Part shown: positions 43,671-52,814 of the stretch, one piece after another
How the letters are laid out: each line of letters begins with the position of its first letter
How positions within the stretch are numbered: the first letter of the stretch is position 1
Assembly (NCBI RefSeq): GCF_020731285.1
Contig: NZ_JAJFOW010000021.1
Span: forward strand, 1-64,000
Source of the DNA: Cohnella baijiui
Lineage (GTDB): Bacteria > Bacillota > Bacilli > Paenibacillales > Paenibacillaceae
Direction of reading: 5' to 3'
DNA: 64,000 nucleotides
Translations under genes and position numbers: made by a program
The notes under the pieces: generated by a model
Seen by the model: the letters and a program-made list of their open reading frames with translations, nothing else
What the model was told of the DNA's origin: nothing
The model's database searches: none

Positions 43671-46600
43671 ATGAAAGAAAAAGGAATCATCGAAGCGAAA
43701 CAAAGGGGAAGGAGGAGACGCGGCCTCGCATGGCTGCTGGCGGCCGCCATCGCGGTTCAACTGCTGGGAGGACTCGCGGGGCCGGGAGCCGGACAGGCCT
43801 TGGCCGACGGAGGGACCGTGACGGACCCGACGTTCGCGGTCAGTTCACCGGACGGGAGCGGGCGCGTGAAGTGGACGATCGGCTTTACGACAGGCCGCGA
43901 GCTGATCGGCTTTCACGCGATCTCGATCGCCGTGCCGAACCGGATGCTCTCGGGCACGGGGTACGCGGTCGCGGCCGGCGGCGCGACTTACGCGATTCCC
44001 GGCGGAGCCGTCCAATACAGCGGCAATACGGTAACGCTGAACGGCTCCTTTGCCATCGCGGCCTCCACGTATGCGGAAGTAACGCTGACGACATCCGCCG
44101 TGCCCGTCGCCGGGACGTACCCTGCGAACGCCTTGGCGGTCTGGACGGACGTCGACCCAAGCCCGGCGCACCCGGCCGAGGCGTTGCGAATCGCCAACCA
44201 TCCGTCTACCTCGGTATCGGACGTGTCGTTCTCCGCAAGCCCGCCTCTTCGCGGGGCGGAAGCGACCTGGACGATCCGCTTCTCGACCAGCGCCAAAGGG
44301 GCGATGTCCTCGGGAGTGGAGACGATCGCGGTGGCCGCTCCGGACGGCACCCGATTCTCGTCCGCCATCGAGCACTACGCGGTGAATGGCGTGGCGCCGA
44401 ACGCGGTGCGGGTGAGTCCGACCGGCAACCTGGCGGAGCTGACCCTCCCTGCGAGCGTTCCGATCGGCAATAACGGCTACGTAGCCGTAACGGCTTCGCA
44501 TACGCTGAATCCGCAGAGCGCGGGCACCGTGGACGATTATGCGGTGTGGACCAGCGTCGACGAGACGGCGGCGCATCCTGCCGCCGTCCCTCCGCTGCAA
44601 TCGGGCGTAGGCGAGCCGACCATCGAGCCGGACCGCCTGGACGCTCGAGCCGAGGCGACCTGGACCGTATCTTTGGTCGCCACAAGCGGCCTGACGGCAG
44701 GTCAGCGGCTTTACCTCGCCGCGCCGGAAGGCACGGTATTTCCCGAAGGCGCGGACAGCTATACGCTGGATGGCAAGGCGCCGAGCGCTGTCGCCTATGT
44801 CGGGAGCGCGCGCAACCGGATCGAGATCACGCCGACGAACGCGCCCGGAGGGGCGCCTGCCGCCGCGCCGGGTCAACGCATAACGGCCGCGATACGCGGC
44901 GTTGTCAATCCGCCGGCCGGCACATACGGGACGGCCGATTACCAGGTTTGGACGGATGCGGATCCGATCCGCGTATTGCCGGAAGTTCCGCCGGCTTTCG
45001 CCAACCGTCCGGCCTCCGCGGTAAGCGGCGCGTCGTTCTCGCTCACGTCCGCCGAAGCCGGGGAGCCGTCCGTCTGGACGGTGAGCTTCGCGACCGGGCC
45101 GGCCGGCGCGCTGCGGGCGTTTGCCGATACGATCGTGCTGGAAGCGCCGGCGGGAACGGTATTCGGCGGCACCGCCCGAGACTATGCAGTGAACGGTGCT
45201 CGAGCGAGCAGGGTGGAAACGACCGGCAGCAAGGTTGTGATCGCCCTGCCCGTCCCGATCGGCGACGCCGGCCCCGTCACCGTCGAGGCGCCCGTACGGA
45301 GCAATCCGCCCGCAGGGACGTACGGGGCCGAAACGCTGACGGTCCGAACGAGCGTGGATCCGGTTCCGGTGCATCCCGAAGCTGGACTGGAGGTGTCGCC
45401 AACGCCGCCTGACGTGAGCTTCGCCGCCGGTTCCGGCGCGCCGGAAACGGCATCGTCCTGGACGATCCGGTTCAAGGCGGACGGGCGGCTTGGCCCTTGG
45501 GCCACAGTCTGGGTCGAAGGACCGGCCGGCACTGTGTTCGTCGAAGACGCATCCCGATACGCGGTCAACGGACGGACGCCTCTGCAGGCGTTCTACGACA
45601 TGTCCGGCGCTGCCCATCGGATCGGTCTCGTGCTGCCGGAGAATTTTCCGGCCGTGTCGGCAGGCGGCCGGGTAACCGTCGCGGCGGACGGGACGGTGAG
45701 CCCGACTTCCGGAGATTATCCTGCCGAGCGCTTCGGGGTATCGATCGACAACGGCGCAAGCTGGCGCCATCCGCCGACGGGACTGACGTTCGGCTACGCG
45801 CCGAGCGGCGTCGACTTCCGGCCCGACTCCCTCTATGCGGGGGAAAAGGCGAGTTGGACGATCGTCTTCCGTACCGGCGAACACGGCGCAATGACCGGCG
45901 GCAGCGGAACGGTACTGCTGACGGGAGCCGAGGGGACGGTCTTTCCGGCCGCCCCGGAAAGCTATCGGGTCGGGGGCGCGCCGCCTACCGCGGTAGACGT
46001 GCTAGCCGATCGCCGCGTTCGGCTCGTCCTGCCGCAGGATGTCCCGGCCCGTGGTGAGGTATCCATACAGGTGCGCGAGGTGCGCAACCCGCCTGCCGAC
46101 ACCTATCCGGGCAGCCGGTTTACGGTTGCGACCGGCGCCGAGATCGTGGCGGCTCCGATGGCGGGCGCGCTCGCGTTTGCAACACGGCCGGTCGATCCTC
46201 CGGTCGATCCGCCAGTGGATCCCCCTGTAACTCCGCCGTCGACGGGCGCTCCCGGACCTTCGGCGCCTGCCGATTCGGCGCAATTCTGGGTGTCGGCCGA
46301 GCAAGGAGGGGCCTACACGTTCGGCGGATTCACGATCTCGATCCCTCCCGGCGCGGCGGAGCGCTCGTTTTGGCTCACGATCCGCAAGCTCGGGAGCGTC
46401 GAAGCGTCCGCCGACCGGTCGCTTGCGCCGAAGAGCGCGGCGTACGAGGTGCTGAAGAACGTCGCGGGGGACTTCCTGAAGCCGGTCCGCATCGTCATGC
46501 GTCCCGACGAGGCCGCGAAGGACGGATTTACGGGCGCGATTTACGCCTACGACCAAGCGGACAAAGCATGGCGCCGTCTGGACAGCACCCCGGGCGAAAA

Positions 46601-47222
46601 CGGTGTCGCGGCGACCGTATCGCGCGTCGGGACGTTCGCCGTCTTCGCCGCCGATGACGCGGTGAAGCCGGAGCAGCCGGCCGAGACGCCGCGTTTCTCG
46701 GACACGAAAGGGCACTGGGCCGAAGGGCGTCTCGCCGAGGCGGCCGCGCTCAAGCTCGTCCAGGGCTTCCCGGACGGAACCTTCCGGCCGAACGAGGCCG
46801 TCACGCGCGAGCAGTTCGCCGTCCTGCTCGTCCGGGCGCTGAAACCGACGGACGAGGCGCCGCTCACGTTCCGCGACGCCGGCCGGATCTCTCCGTGGGC
46901 GAGCGCCGACCTCGGCAAGGCGGCGCGCGCCGGTATCGTGAGCGGGTACGAGGACCAAACGGTTCGTCCGTCGGCCCCCGTACTCCGCGCGGAGGCGGCC
47001 GTCATGGTCGCCCGCGCGCTCGGGCTCGCATCCGGGTCGGCGGGAGAGGAGCTTTACGCGGACGCGGAGCAAATCCCGTCCTGGGCTTTCGCGGCAGTCG
47101 CGACGGCGGCGGAGCAGGGGGTCATGATCGGCGACGCCGATGGACGCTTCCGTCCGCAAGCGCCGATCACGCGGGCCGAGGCGGCCGTGATCGTCCTTCG
47201 GGTGGCCGATCTCCTTCGGTAG
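43671..47222 (+). CDS. SLH-domain surface protein with six Ig-like modules
   Basis: A 1183-residue exported protein. ATG 43671 follows GAGGGAGATG. A signal peptide (about 1-46, ending GQALA) is followed by six modules of about 125 residues. Each has a TWTI(R/S)F-type strand, an APxGTVF turn, a YAVNG strand and an NPPAGTY strand. A proline linker (PVDPPVDPPVDPPVTPP) leads to a ZU5-like segment (ISIPPGAAERSFW). Three C-terminal SLH modules end VTREQ, VLRAE and ITRAE and would bind pyruvylated wall polymer. No cysteines or enzyme motifs are seen in the modules. It is probably an S-layer-type or adhesive wall protein; a terminator follows. Confidence 0.9.
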   Translation: MKEKGIIEAKQRGRRRRGLAWLLAAAIAVQLLGGLAGPGAGQALADGGTVTDPTFAVSSPDGSGRVKWTIGFTTGRELIGFHAISIAVPNRMLSGTGYAVAAGGATYAIPGGAVQYSGNTVTLNGSFAIAASTYAEVTLTTSAVPVAGTYPANALAVWTDVDPSPAHPAEALRIANHPSTSVSDVSFSASPPLRGAEATWTIRFSTSAKGAMSSGVETIAVAAPDGTRFSSAIEHYAVNGVAPNAVRVSPTGNLAELTLPASVPIGNNGYVAVTASHTLNPQSAGTVDDYAVWTSVDETAAHPAAVPPLQSGVGEPTIEPDRLDARAEATWTVSLVATSGLTAGQRLYLAAPEGTVFPEGADSYTLDGKAPSAVAYVGSARNRIEITPTNAPGGAPAAAPGQRITAAIRGVVNPPAGTYGTADYQVWTDADPIRVLPEVPPAFANRPASAVSGASFSLTSAEAGEPSVWTVSFATGPAGALRAFADTIVLEAPAGTVFGGTARDYAVNGARASRVETTGSKVVIALPVPIGDAGPVTVEAPVRSNPPAGTYGAETLTVRTSVDPVPVHPEAGLEVSPTPPDVSFAAGSGAPETASSWTIRFKADGRLGPWATVWVEGPAGTVFVEDASRYAVNGRTPLQAFYDMSGAAHRIGLVLPENFPAVSAGGRVTVAADGTVSPTSGDYPAERFGVSIDNGASWRHPPTGLTFGYAPSGVDFRPDSLYAGEKASWTIVFRTGEHGAMTGGSGTVLLTGAEGTVFPAAPESYRVGGAPPTAVDVLADRRVRLVLPQDVPARGEVSIQVREVRNPPADTYPGSRFTVATGAEIVAAPMAGALAFATRPVDPPVDPPVDPPVTPPSTGAPGPSAPADSAQFWVSAEQGGAYTFGGFTISIPPGAAERSFWLTIRKLGSVEASADRSLAPKSAAYEVLKNVAGDFLKPVRIVMRPDEAAKDGFTGAIYAYDQADKAWRRLDSTPGENGVAATVSRVGTFAVFAADDAVKPEQPAETPRFSDTKGHWAEGRLAEAAALKLVQGFPDGTFRPNEAVTREQFAVLLVRALKPTDEAPLTFRDAGRISPWASADLGKAARAGIVSGYEDQTVRPSAPVLRAEAAVMVARALGLASGSAGEELYADAEQIPSWAFAAVATAAEQGVMIGDADGRFRPQAPITRAEAAVIVLRVADLLR

Positions 47223-47256
47223 CGTCGTAAGCTCGATCGCCGGTGCCATTCACGCC

Positions 47257-47309
47257 AAGCGGCTGTTCCGCCGAGTCTCGCCAGAGACCGGCAGAACAGC
47301 CGCTTTTCT
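47257..47309 (+). terminator. Terminator of the SLH protein gene
   Basis: AAGCGGCTGTTC at 47257-47268 is complementary to GAACAGCCGCTT at 47294-47305, and TTCTTTC follows. Confidence 0.85.
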
Positions 47310-47507
47310 TTCGTTACGGCCAATGAACCGTCTTGATGTACGTCAAATGCCGCAAAAGTACGACTGGAATATGCCGTCATACAGGCGCGGCGGCAGCGCG
47401 ATGGACAAACGCTTTCGCCTGTTTTTGCAAGAGTTGGCGCTTGTCATTGACAAAGTCGTCCATTGCTTCATAGGTTGCATCATCAACCATTGGGAGGTGT
47501 AGACAGA

Positions 47508-48071
47508 TTGGGAAAAGGAAATAAAGCCGGCAAAAGAAACGGAGCAGGAAAAGGAGAGGCTCGGGAAGCCCCCGTGAAAAATCACTTCGGCGCCATTCCG
47601 GCGGCGGGACCGGCATTTCCCGGAGGTCAAAGCTGGGGGATTTTCGATCGGCACAGAAGCGGCAGAACGGGCCGTACCGGCATGGTCGGGCATCGTACGG
47701 GCGTGGTCGGGCATCGTACCGGCATGGTCGGGCATCGTACCGGCATCGTCGGGCATCGTACGGGCGTGGTCGGGCATCGTACGAGCGTGGTCGGGCATCG
47801 TACGGGTATGGTCGGGCATCGTACCGGCGTGGTCGGGCATCGTACGGGGTTAACCGGCCGGACAGGCCATACAGTCATGCCCGGAGGCTTCCCGGGGTGG
47901 CTCGGCGGTATGGGGTACATGGGGTTGGGCGGAGATCTCATGGGGGGGACCGGCGGACAGAACGGCTGGTACAGCGGCGGACTCGGCACAGGCGTAAGCC
48001 CGAGTCGTAGCGGTGGGCGCGGCGCAGGTCATAGCGGCGGACACACCGGTCAGTCCGGCAAAGTAAAATAA
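47508..48071 (+). CDS. CotG-like repeat protein, probable spore coat protein
   Basis: A 187-residue basic, Gly-rich protein. TTG 47508 is fixed by GGGAGGTG 8 bases upstream. A Lys/Gly-rich start (LGKGNKAGKRNGAGKG) is followed by a linker (NHFGAIPAAGPAFPGGQSWG). Eight perfect-length 7-residue repeats of the type (M/V/I)VGHRTG lie at 47682-47849. The Gly/Trp-rich tail (GGFPGWLGGMGYMGLGG) has further Ser-Gly-His motifs. It sits directly upstream of a cotH-type kinase gene. In Bacillus, CotH phosphorylates the Ser/Arg-rich repeats of CotB and CotG; here each repeat offers one Thr beside His-Arg. The coat role is inferred from composition and neighbourhood. Confidence 0.65.
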   Translation: MGKGNKAGKRNGAGKGEAREAPVKNHFGAIPAAGPAFPGGQSWGIFDRHRSGRTGRTGMVGHRTGVVGHRTGMVGHRTGIVGHRTGVVGHRTSVVGHRTGMVGHRTGVVGHRTGLTGRTGHTVMPGGFPGWLGGMGYMGLGGDLMGGTGGQNGWYSGGLGTGVSPSRSGGRGAGHSGGHTGQSGKVK

Positions 48072-48082
48072 AAGGATGTTGA

Positions 48083-48110
48083 GCCGCCGGACCATCGCGT
48101 CCGGCGGTTT
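48083..48110 (+). terminator. Terminator-like hairpin between the repeat protein and cotH
   Basis: CCGCCGGAC and GTCCGGCGG pair around a 6-base loop and are followed by TTTT. It may separate the two genes or lower read-through into cotH. Confidence 0.75.
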
Positions 48111-48230
48111 TCACGTGTTCGCGTCCGTGCGCCGCCGCCGACCCGTGATGTTCGCCGTTCCGCTTTTGTACGCGGGGCATATGTTACCTGACCGATAACG
48201 ACTGCCGTTGTTGGAAAGGCGGAACGAGGC

Positions 48231-49268
48231 ATGCGCATTCCGATTCGATCGCTGGCGATCGCCGAAGCAGACCTGCATCAGATGGAAAGGGACTTGTGGA
48301 AAGACAAGTACGTCTTTGGGACACTGCTCACGAACGGTCAGACGGTGCCGGTAAAGGTACGTTATCGCGGCGGACATACCCGGGCGTATCCCAAGCGATC
48401 CTACGAAGTCGTGCGGGACGGGCAGACCTTCCACTACAACGCCGAGTTCGACGATCCTTCCCTGATCCGGAACGCGCTTTCCTTCTGGTTCATCGAGCGG
48501 CTCGGCCTTCCCTCCCCGCGGACGAAGCACGTGCGGTTGTTCCTGAACGGCATTCCTCTTGGCACTTATCTGGAAATCGAAGCGGTGGAGAAAGGATTTT
48601 TCAGCCGAAGAAGGATCGGCGCAAAATCTTTATTTTACGCGATAAACGATTACGCCGACTTCCGGCGGCCGTCCGGCTCTTCGCCGCTTTACGGCTATGA
48701 GCGTCAATCGGGCGGAGCGTCCGAGAGCGCGAGGCTGCTTTCTTTTTTGCACGGCATTCACCGCCATAAAGGCAAAGCATTCGCTCGCTACGCAAGCCGA
48801 CATCTGGATGTAGACAATTATTTGAAATGGCTGGCCGGAGCGGTGCTTACCGGCAATTACGACGGCTTCGACCAAAATTACGCCCTGTATCGCCATGCCG
48901 GATCGGGGAAATGGCGAATGATCCCATGGGATTACGAAGGGACCTGGGGGCGCAATTGTTTCGGCAAGCTGGTGGAAAGCGACCTCGTCGCCGTCCGGGG
49001 CTACAACCATCTGACGGAAAAACTGCTCGCCCATCGGCCGTTTCGGCTGCGTTACAAGGCGATTTTGCGCAGGGCGCTCGGCGGCTTGTTTACGGAACGG
49101 CGCATTATGCCTCGCGCGATGGCCATGCACCGGGCCATCGATTCGTTTTATCGCGAGGACCGTCGGACCAGGTGGTCTTACGAACTGTTTCTCGGGGAGC
49201 CGGACGTGATTCGCGATTACATCTCGCAGCGCCGTCCGATTATCGCGAGGGAGTTAATGAGACTCTGA
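48231..49268 (+). CDS. cotH: CotH-family spore coat protein kinase
   Basis: A 345-residue member of the CotH atypical kinase family. Family blocks are KVRYRGGHTRAYPKRSYEV (with the ATP-contacting Lys/Arg), RLFLNGIPLGTYLEIEAV, DVDNYLKWLAGAVLTGNYDG with NYALYRH, and the metal-binding segment KWRMIPWDYEGTWGRN, where WDYE corresponds to the D-x-D/E site of the family. No signal peptide is seen, so it acts in the mother cell or coat. It lies behind a repeat-rich coat-like protein, which is a plausible substrate. The ribosome binding site is weak (AACGAGGC). Confidence 0.88.
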   Translation: MRIPIRSLAIAEADLHQMERDLWKDKYVFGTLLTNGQTVPVKVRYRGGHTRAYPKRSYEVVRDGQTFHYNAEFDDPSLIRNALSFWFIERLGLPSPRTKHVRLFLNGIPLGTYLEIEAVEKGFFSRRRIGAKSLFYAINDYADFRRPSGSSPLYGYERQSGGASESARLLSFLHGIHRHKGKAFARYASRHLDVDNYLKWLAGAVLTGNYDGFDQNYALYRHAGSGKWRMIPWDYEGTWGRNCFGKLVESDLVAVRGYNHLTEKLLAHRPFRLRYKAILRRALGGLFTERRIMPRAMAMHRAIDSFYREDRRTRWSYELFLGEPDVIRDYISQRRPIIARELMRL

Positions 49269-49285
49269 CATATCGGCCGACACGG

Positions 49286-49333
49286 CGAAAAAGGCGCATC
49301 CATGAGCCAGCAAGCTGGTCCATCGGATGCGCC
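49286..49333 (-). terminator. Terminator of the beta-galactosidase gene
   Basis: GGCGCATCC at 49293-49301 pairs with GGATGCGCC at 49325-49333. On the minus strand TTTTT follows. It lies between the convergent cotH and GH35 genes. Confidence 0.8.
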
Positions 49334-49358
49334 GAAGCCGTGTTTGCTTAGGCGTTCG

Positions 49359-51146
49359 TCATCCCAAATCGGGGAAGTCCTGCAGCGTGACCGCCGCTTC
49401 CTTCGTGCCGTGCAGTTCAAAGACGACGATTTCGTTGTTCCCTTTTCGCAGCAGCGGACCGGGCAGATACAGCGCCTTTTGCGGGCCGACCTCCCAATAG
49501 CGGCCGAGGTTGAAGCCGTTCACGAAGACGACGCCTTTCGTCCACCCCGCCATATGGACGAACGTGTCGAGAGGCTCGTCCACCTGGAACGTCGTCCGGT
49601 AGAAGACGGGACCGCAGGCCGCCGCGCCTTCCGCCTCAGGCGCCGCCGCATGCTTTGCGTAGACCAGCTTCGACAGATCGTCGAGCGGCAGCGAACGCAT
49701 CGTCCAATCGGAGAGGAACTGGCGCTCGAAGCGCACGCCTTCGCTGATCCCTTTCGGATCGTCCATCTTCCAGCCGTAGTTGATGCGCCCCATATTTTCC
49801 ACGAGGATGTCCAGCCGAACGCCGCCTTCCGGCACTTCGAAGACGAGATCGTGCGCCTTCGGCTCCAGCAAGAGGTCGTGGCTGTTGCGCTCGATGACGC
49901 CTTGGTAGACGCCGTCCACGAATACGAGCGCGCGGTCGCGCACCTCCTGCAGCGTGAGCTTGCTCGCGGGTCTAGGACCGGACAAATGCGTCGAGTACAG
50001 CATAAAGCCGTAGTCCTGGTCCAGCGCCTCCATCGTTTCCGTGAAGGGGCGTTCCACCGGCGCGGACAAGGCGTCCAGGGAGCCGAAGAGCTCGGCGCGC
50101 TCCGTCATCGCGAGGCGGCCGTAGCTGCCCTTCCGGGACGGCTCGGGCAGCGGGATATCCGGCAGCTTCGCATACTTGCCGATGACGTCGCGCATGGCGC
50201 GATACTTGTCCGTGATGTCGCCCCACTCGGTGAGCAGCGCGTTGTAGTCGTAGCTGGTGATCGTCGGCTCATGCTTGTCGAAGAAGTTGGCCCCGTTGTA
50301 AAAGCCGAAGTTCGTCCCGCCGTGGAACATGTAAAAGTTGACCGAAGCCCCGGCGCGCAAAATGCGGTCGAGTACGTCCGCCACGTCGTCCCAGCCGCGT
50401 ACGTGGTGCTCCTCGCTCCAGTGGTCGAACCACCCGTTCCAATATTCCATGCACATGACCGGCGCGTCCGGCTGGTACGCCTTCAGCTTGGCGAACGCCT
50501 CCTCCGGCCGGGAACCGAAGTTGACCGTCGCGAGCGCGCCTTCGACCGTGCCGCCTTGCAGCATGTGGTCTTCGGGGCCGTCCGAAGTGAACAGCAGCAC
50601 GTCGATGCCGCGGTCGACCATGCCTTGGCGGATATGGTTCAGGTACCGCTTGTCGTTGCCGTAGCTGCCGTATTCGTTCTCGATCTGCATGGCGATGATC
50701 GGGCCGCCGTTCGTGCAGAGGAGGGGGACAAGCTTCGGAAGCAGCGCGTCGAAATAGGCGTCGACCTTGTCCAGGAAAGGCTGGTAATAACAGCGCAGCC
50801 GCATGTTCCGGTCCTTGAGCAGCCAGGCGGGCAAGCCGCCGAATTCCCATTCCGCGCAAATGTAGGGGCTGGGCCGCACGATGACCAGCAGTTCCAGCTC
50901 GGCGGCGATCTCGATAAACCGGGCGAGGTCCGCACCGCAGTCAAAGCGGAATTGTCCTTCCTTGGGCTCGTGGACGTTCCAGGCGACGTAGGTTTCGACG
51001 GTGTTGAAGCCGCAAGCTTTGAGCTTGAGGAGCCGGTCCCGCCATTGCTCCGGGAGCATGCGGAAATAGTGGATGGCCCCAGAGATGATCTGGATCGGTT
51101 GGCCGTTCAGCAAAAAGTCGGAACCTGCGGTCGTAAAGGTCGCCAT
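49359..51146 (-). CDS. GH35 beta-galactosidase
   Basis: A 595-residue cytoplasmic-type enzyme with no signal peptide. It opens with the family blocks ISGAIHYFRMLPEQW and NTVETYVAWNVHEP. The acid/base is Glu158 in QIENEYGSYG and the nucleophile is Glu234 in MCMEYWNGWFDHW. NFYMFHGGTNFGFYNGA forms part of the active-site barrel, and two C-terminal jelly rolls end with GWTKGVVFVNGFNLGRYW. It probably hydrolyses terminal beta-galactose from imported oligosaccharides. It is a single-gene unit with its own terminator; no transporter or regulator is adjacent. Confidence 0.95.
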   Translation of the reverse strand: MATFTTAGSDFLLNGQPIQIISGAIHYFRMLPEQWRDRLLKLKACGFNTVETYVAWNVHEPKEGQFRFDCGADLARFIEIAAELELLVIVRPSPYICAEWEFGGLPAWLLKDRNMRLRCYYQPFLDKVDAYFDALLPKLVPLLCTNGGPIIAMQIENEYGSYGNDKRYLNHIRQGMVDRGIDVLLFTSDGPEDHMLQGGTVEGALATVNFGSRPEEAFAKLKAYQPDAPVMCMEYWNGWFDHWSEEHHVRGWDDVADVLDRILRAGASVNFYMFHGGTNFGFYNGANFFDKHEPTITSYDYNALLTEWGDITDKYRAMRDVIGKYAKLPDIPLPEPSRKGSYGRLAMTERAELFGSLDALSAPVERPFTETMEALDQDYGFMLYSTHLSGPRPASKLTLQEVRDRALVFVDGVYQGVIERNSHDLLLEPKAHDLVFEVPEGGVRLDILVENMGRINYGWKMDDPKGISEGVRFERQFLSDWTMRSLPLDDLSKLVYAKHAAAPEAEGAAACGPVFYRTTFQVDEPLDTFVHMAGWTKGVVFVNGFNLGRYWEVGPQKALYLPGPLLRKGNNEIVVFELHGTKEAAVTLQDFPDLG

Positions 51147-51244
51147 TCGAATATCGCCTCTTTGTGTGGGATGAGTGGATATGATAATGACATTTTAAAT
51201 CATAATTATGATTGATTCAATCATAATCTGGCGAACGGGCGCAT

Positions 51245-51296
51245 AAAAAACCGCCGTCCGACGGCCGCCTTAGAGAAGGGGCTTCGAACGGCGGTT
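51245..51296 (-). terminator. Terminator of fumC
   Basis: AACCGCCGT at 51249-51257 pairs with ACGGCGGTT at 51288-51296. On the minus strand it ends in TTTTTT, 22 bases past the fumC stop. Confidence 0.85.
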
Positions 51297-51317
51297 GGAT
51301 CAAGGAGACCAGCTTCG

Positions 51318-52706
51318 TCACGGCGTCCCGATCATCTTCTCCGGCCGCACGTACGTATCGAACTGCTCTTCCGTCAGCAGTCCCGTGCGGAGGGCGGCTT
51401 CGCGCAGCGTGAGCCCTTCCTTGTGGGCCAGCTTGGCGATCTTGGCGGCATTCTCGTAGCCGATATGCGGGTTCAGCGCGGTGACGAGCATGAGCGACCG
51501 CGACAGGTTGCGGTCCAGCACCTCGCGGTTCGGCTCGATGCCGACGGCGCAGTGCTCGTCGAACGACCGCATCGCGTCCGCTAGCAAACGGACGGATTGC
51601 AGGAAAGCGTTCAGGATGACCGGCTTGAACACGTTCAGCTCGAAGTTGCCCTGGCTCGCCGCGAAGCCGATCGTCGCGTCGTTGCCCATCACCTGGCATG
51701 CGACCATCGTCAGCGCCTCGCACTGCGTCGGATTGACCTTGCCGGGCATGATCGAGCTGCCCGGCTCGTTCTCCGGGATCGTGATCTCTCCGATCCCGCT
51801 GCGCGGGCCGCTGGCGAGCCAGCGCACGTCGTTCGCGATCTTCATGAGGTCGGCCGCGAGCGCCTTCAGGGCGCCGTGGACGTAGACGGTCTGGTCGTGG
51901 CTCGTCAAAGCGTGGAACTTGTTCGGCGCGCTGACGAACGCCTTGCCGCCCGTCTCCCGGCCCAGCGCCTCCGCGACGCGATCGCCGAATTCGGGGTGCG
52001 CGTTGATCCCGGTGCCGACGGCCGTGCCGCCGATCGCGAGCGACTTCATCGCGTCGATGCTGGATCGGATCATCTCTTCGGTCGTCGCGAGCATCGCATG
52101 CCAGCCGCTGATCTCCTGCCCGAGCGTGAGCGGGGTGGCGTCCTGCAAATGCGTGCGGCCGATTTTGACGATGTCCGTGAACGCCTCGGACTTGGCTTTC
52201 AGCGTCCCTTTGAGCTGCGCCAACGCGGGCAGCAGCGTATCCTCGACGGCGACGACGCCGGCCACATGCATCGCGGTCGGGAATGTGTCGTTCGAGCTTT
52301 GGGAACGGTTCACGTCGTCGTTGGGATGCACGCGCTTGTCGCTGCCCTTCGCTTCGAGCAGTTGGTTGCCGCGGCGGGCGAGCACCTCGTTCACGTTCAT
52401 GTTCGACTGCGTGCCGCTCCCGGTCTGCCAGACGACGAGCGGGAAGTGGTCGTCCCACCGGCCCGCGATCACCTCGTCCGCCGCCGTCACGATCGCCTCC
52501 GCCTTGTCCGCGTCCAGCTGCCCCAGCGTTTGGTTCGCTTGGGCCGCCGTTTTTTTCAGCATGGCGAACGCCCGGATCAGCTCCAGCGGCATCCGCTCGC
52601 CCCCGATCCGGAAGTGCTGGCGGCTGCGCTCCGTCTGCGCGCCCCACATGGCCTCCGCCGGCACCTGGATTTCGCCCATCGTGTCTCGTTCCGTCCGATA
52701 TGCCAT
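51318..52706 (-). CDS. fumC: Class II fumarate hydratase
   Basis: A 462-residue iron-independent fumarase of the TCA cycle, interconverting fumarate and L-malate as a cytosolic homotetramer. Motifs in order: GSGTQSNMNVNEV, HPNDDVNRSQSSNDTFPTA (substrate and catalytic Asn/Ser), GRTHLQDATP with catalytic-type His186, and the signature GSSIMPGKVNP at 316-326 with the mobile-loop Ser pair. Length matches the family. GGAGGAGG precedes the start. Antisense frames of comparable length exist only because of GC bias. It is a single gene with its own terminator. Confidence 0.96.
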   Translation of the reverse strand: MAYRTERDTMGEIQVPAEAMWGAQTERSRQHFRIGGERMPLELIRAFAMLKKTAAQANQTLGQLDADKAEAIVTAADEVIAGRWDDHFPLVVWQTGSGTQSNMNVNEVLARRGNQLLEAKGSDKRVHPNDDVNRSQSSNDTFPTAMHVAGVVAVEDTLLPALAQLKGTLKAKSEAFTDIVKIGRTHLQDATPLTLGQEISGWHAMLATTEEMIRSSIDAMKSLAIGGTAVGTGINAHPEFGDRVAEALGRETGGKAFVSAPNKFHALTSHDQTVYVHGALKALAADLMKIANDVRWLASGPRSGIGEITIPENEPGSSIMPGKVNPTQCEALTMVACQVMGNDATIGFAASQGNFELNVFKPVILNAFLQSVRLLADAMRSFDEHCAVGIEPNREVLDRNLSRSLMLVTALNPHIGYENAAKIAKLAHKEGLTLREAALRTGLLTEEQFDTYVRPEKMIGTP

Positions 52707-52814
52707 GACCGATTCCTCCTCCTGTCCAAGCGGTAATCCCGGGATGGTTTCCCTTCTATGTTACCCTATTCCGGCCGGCTTACCTATATGGGGGAGTTTC
52801 GTCGGACGAATGCG

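Noticed and set aside
47377..47490. Minus-strand 37-codon peptide (MVDDATYEAMDDF...) in front of the CotG-like gene
   Set aside because: It looks protein-like but has no ribosome binding site, and it overlaps the upstream region of the plus-strand gene. Not enough to call.
51217..52736. Frames of 476 and 379 codons overlapping fumC
   Set aside because: GC-bias shadows; low-complexity Arg/Ala composition and no family features, while fumC matches its family throughout.
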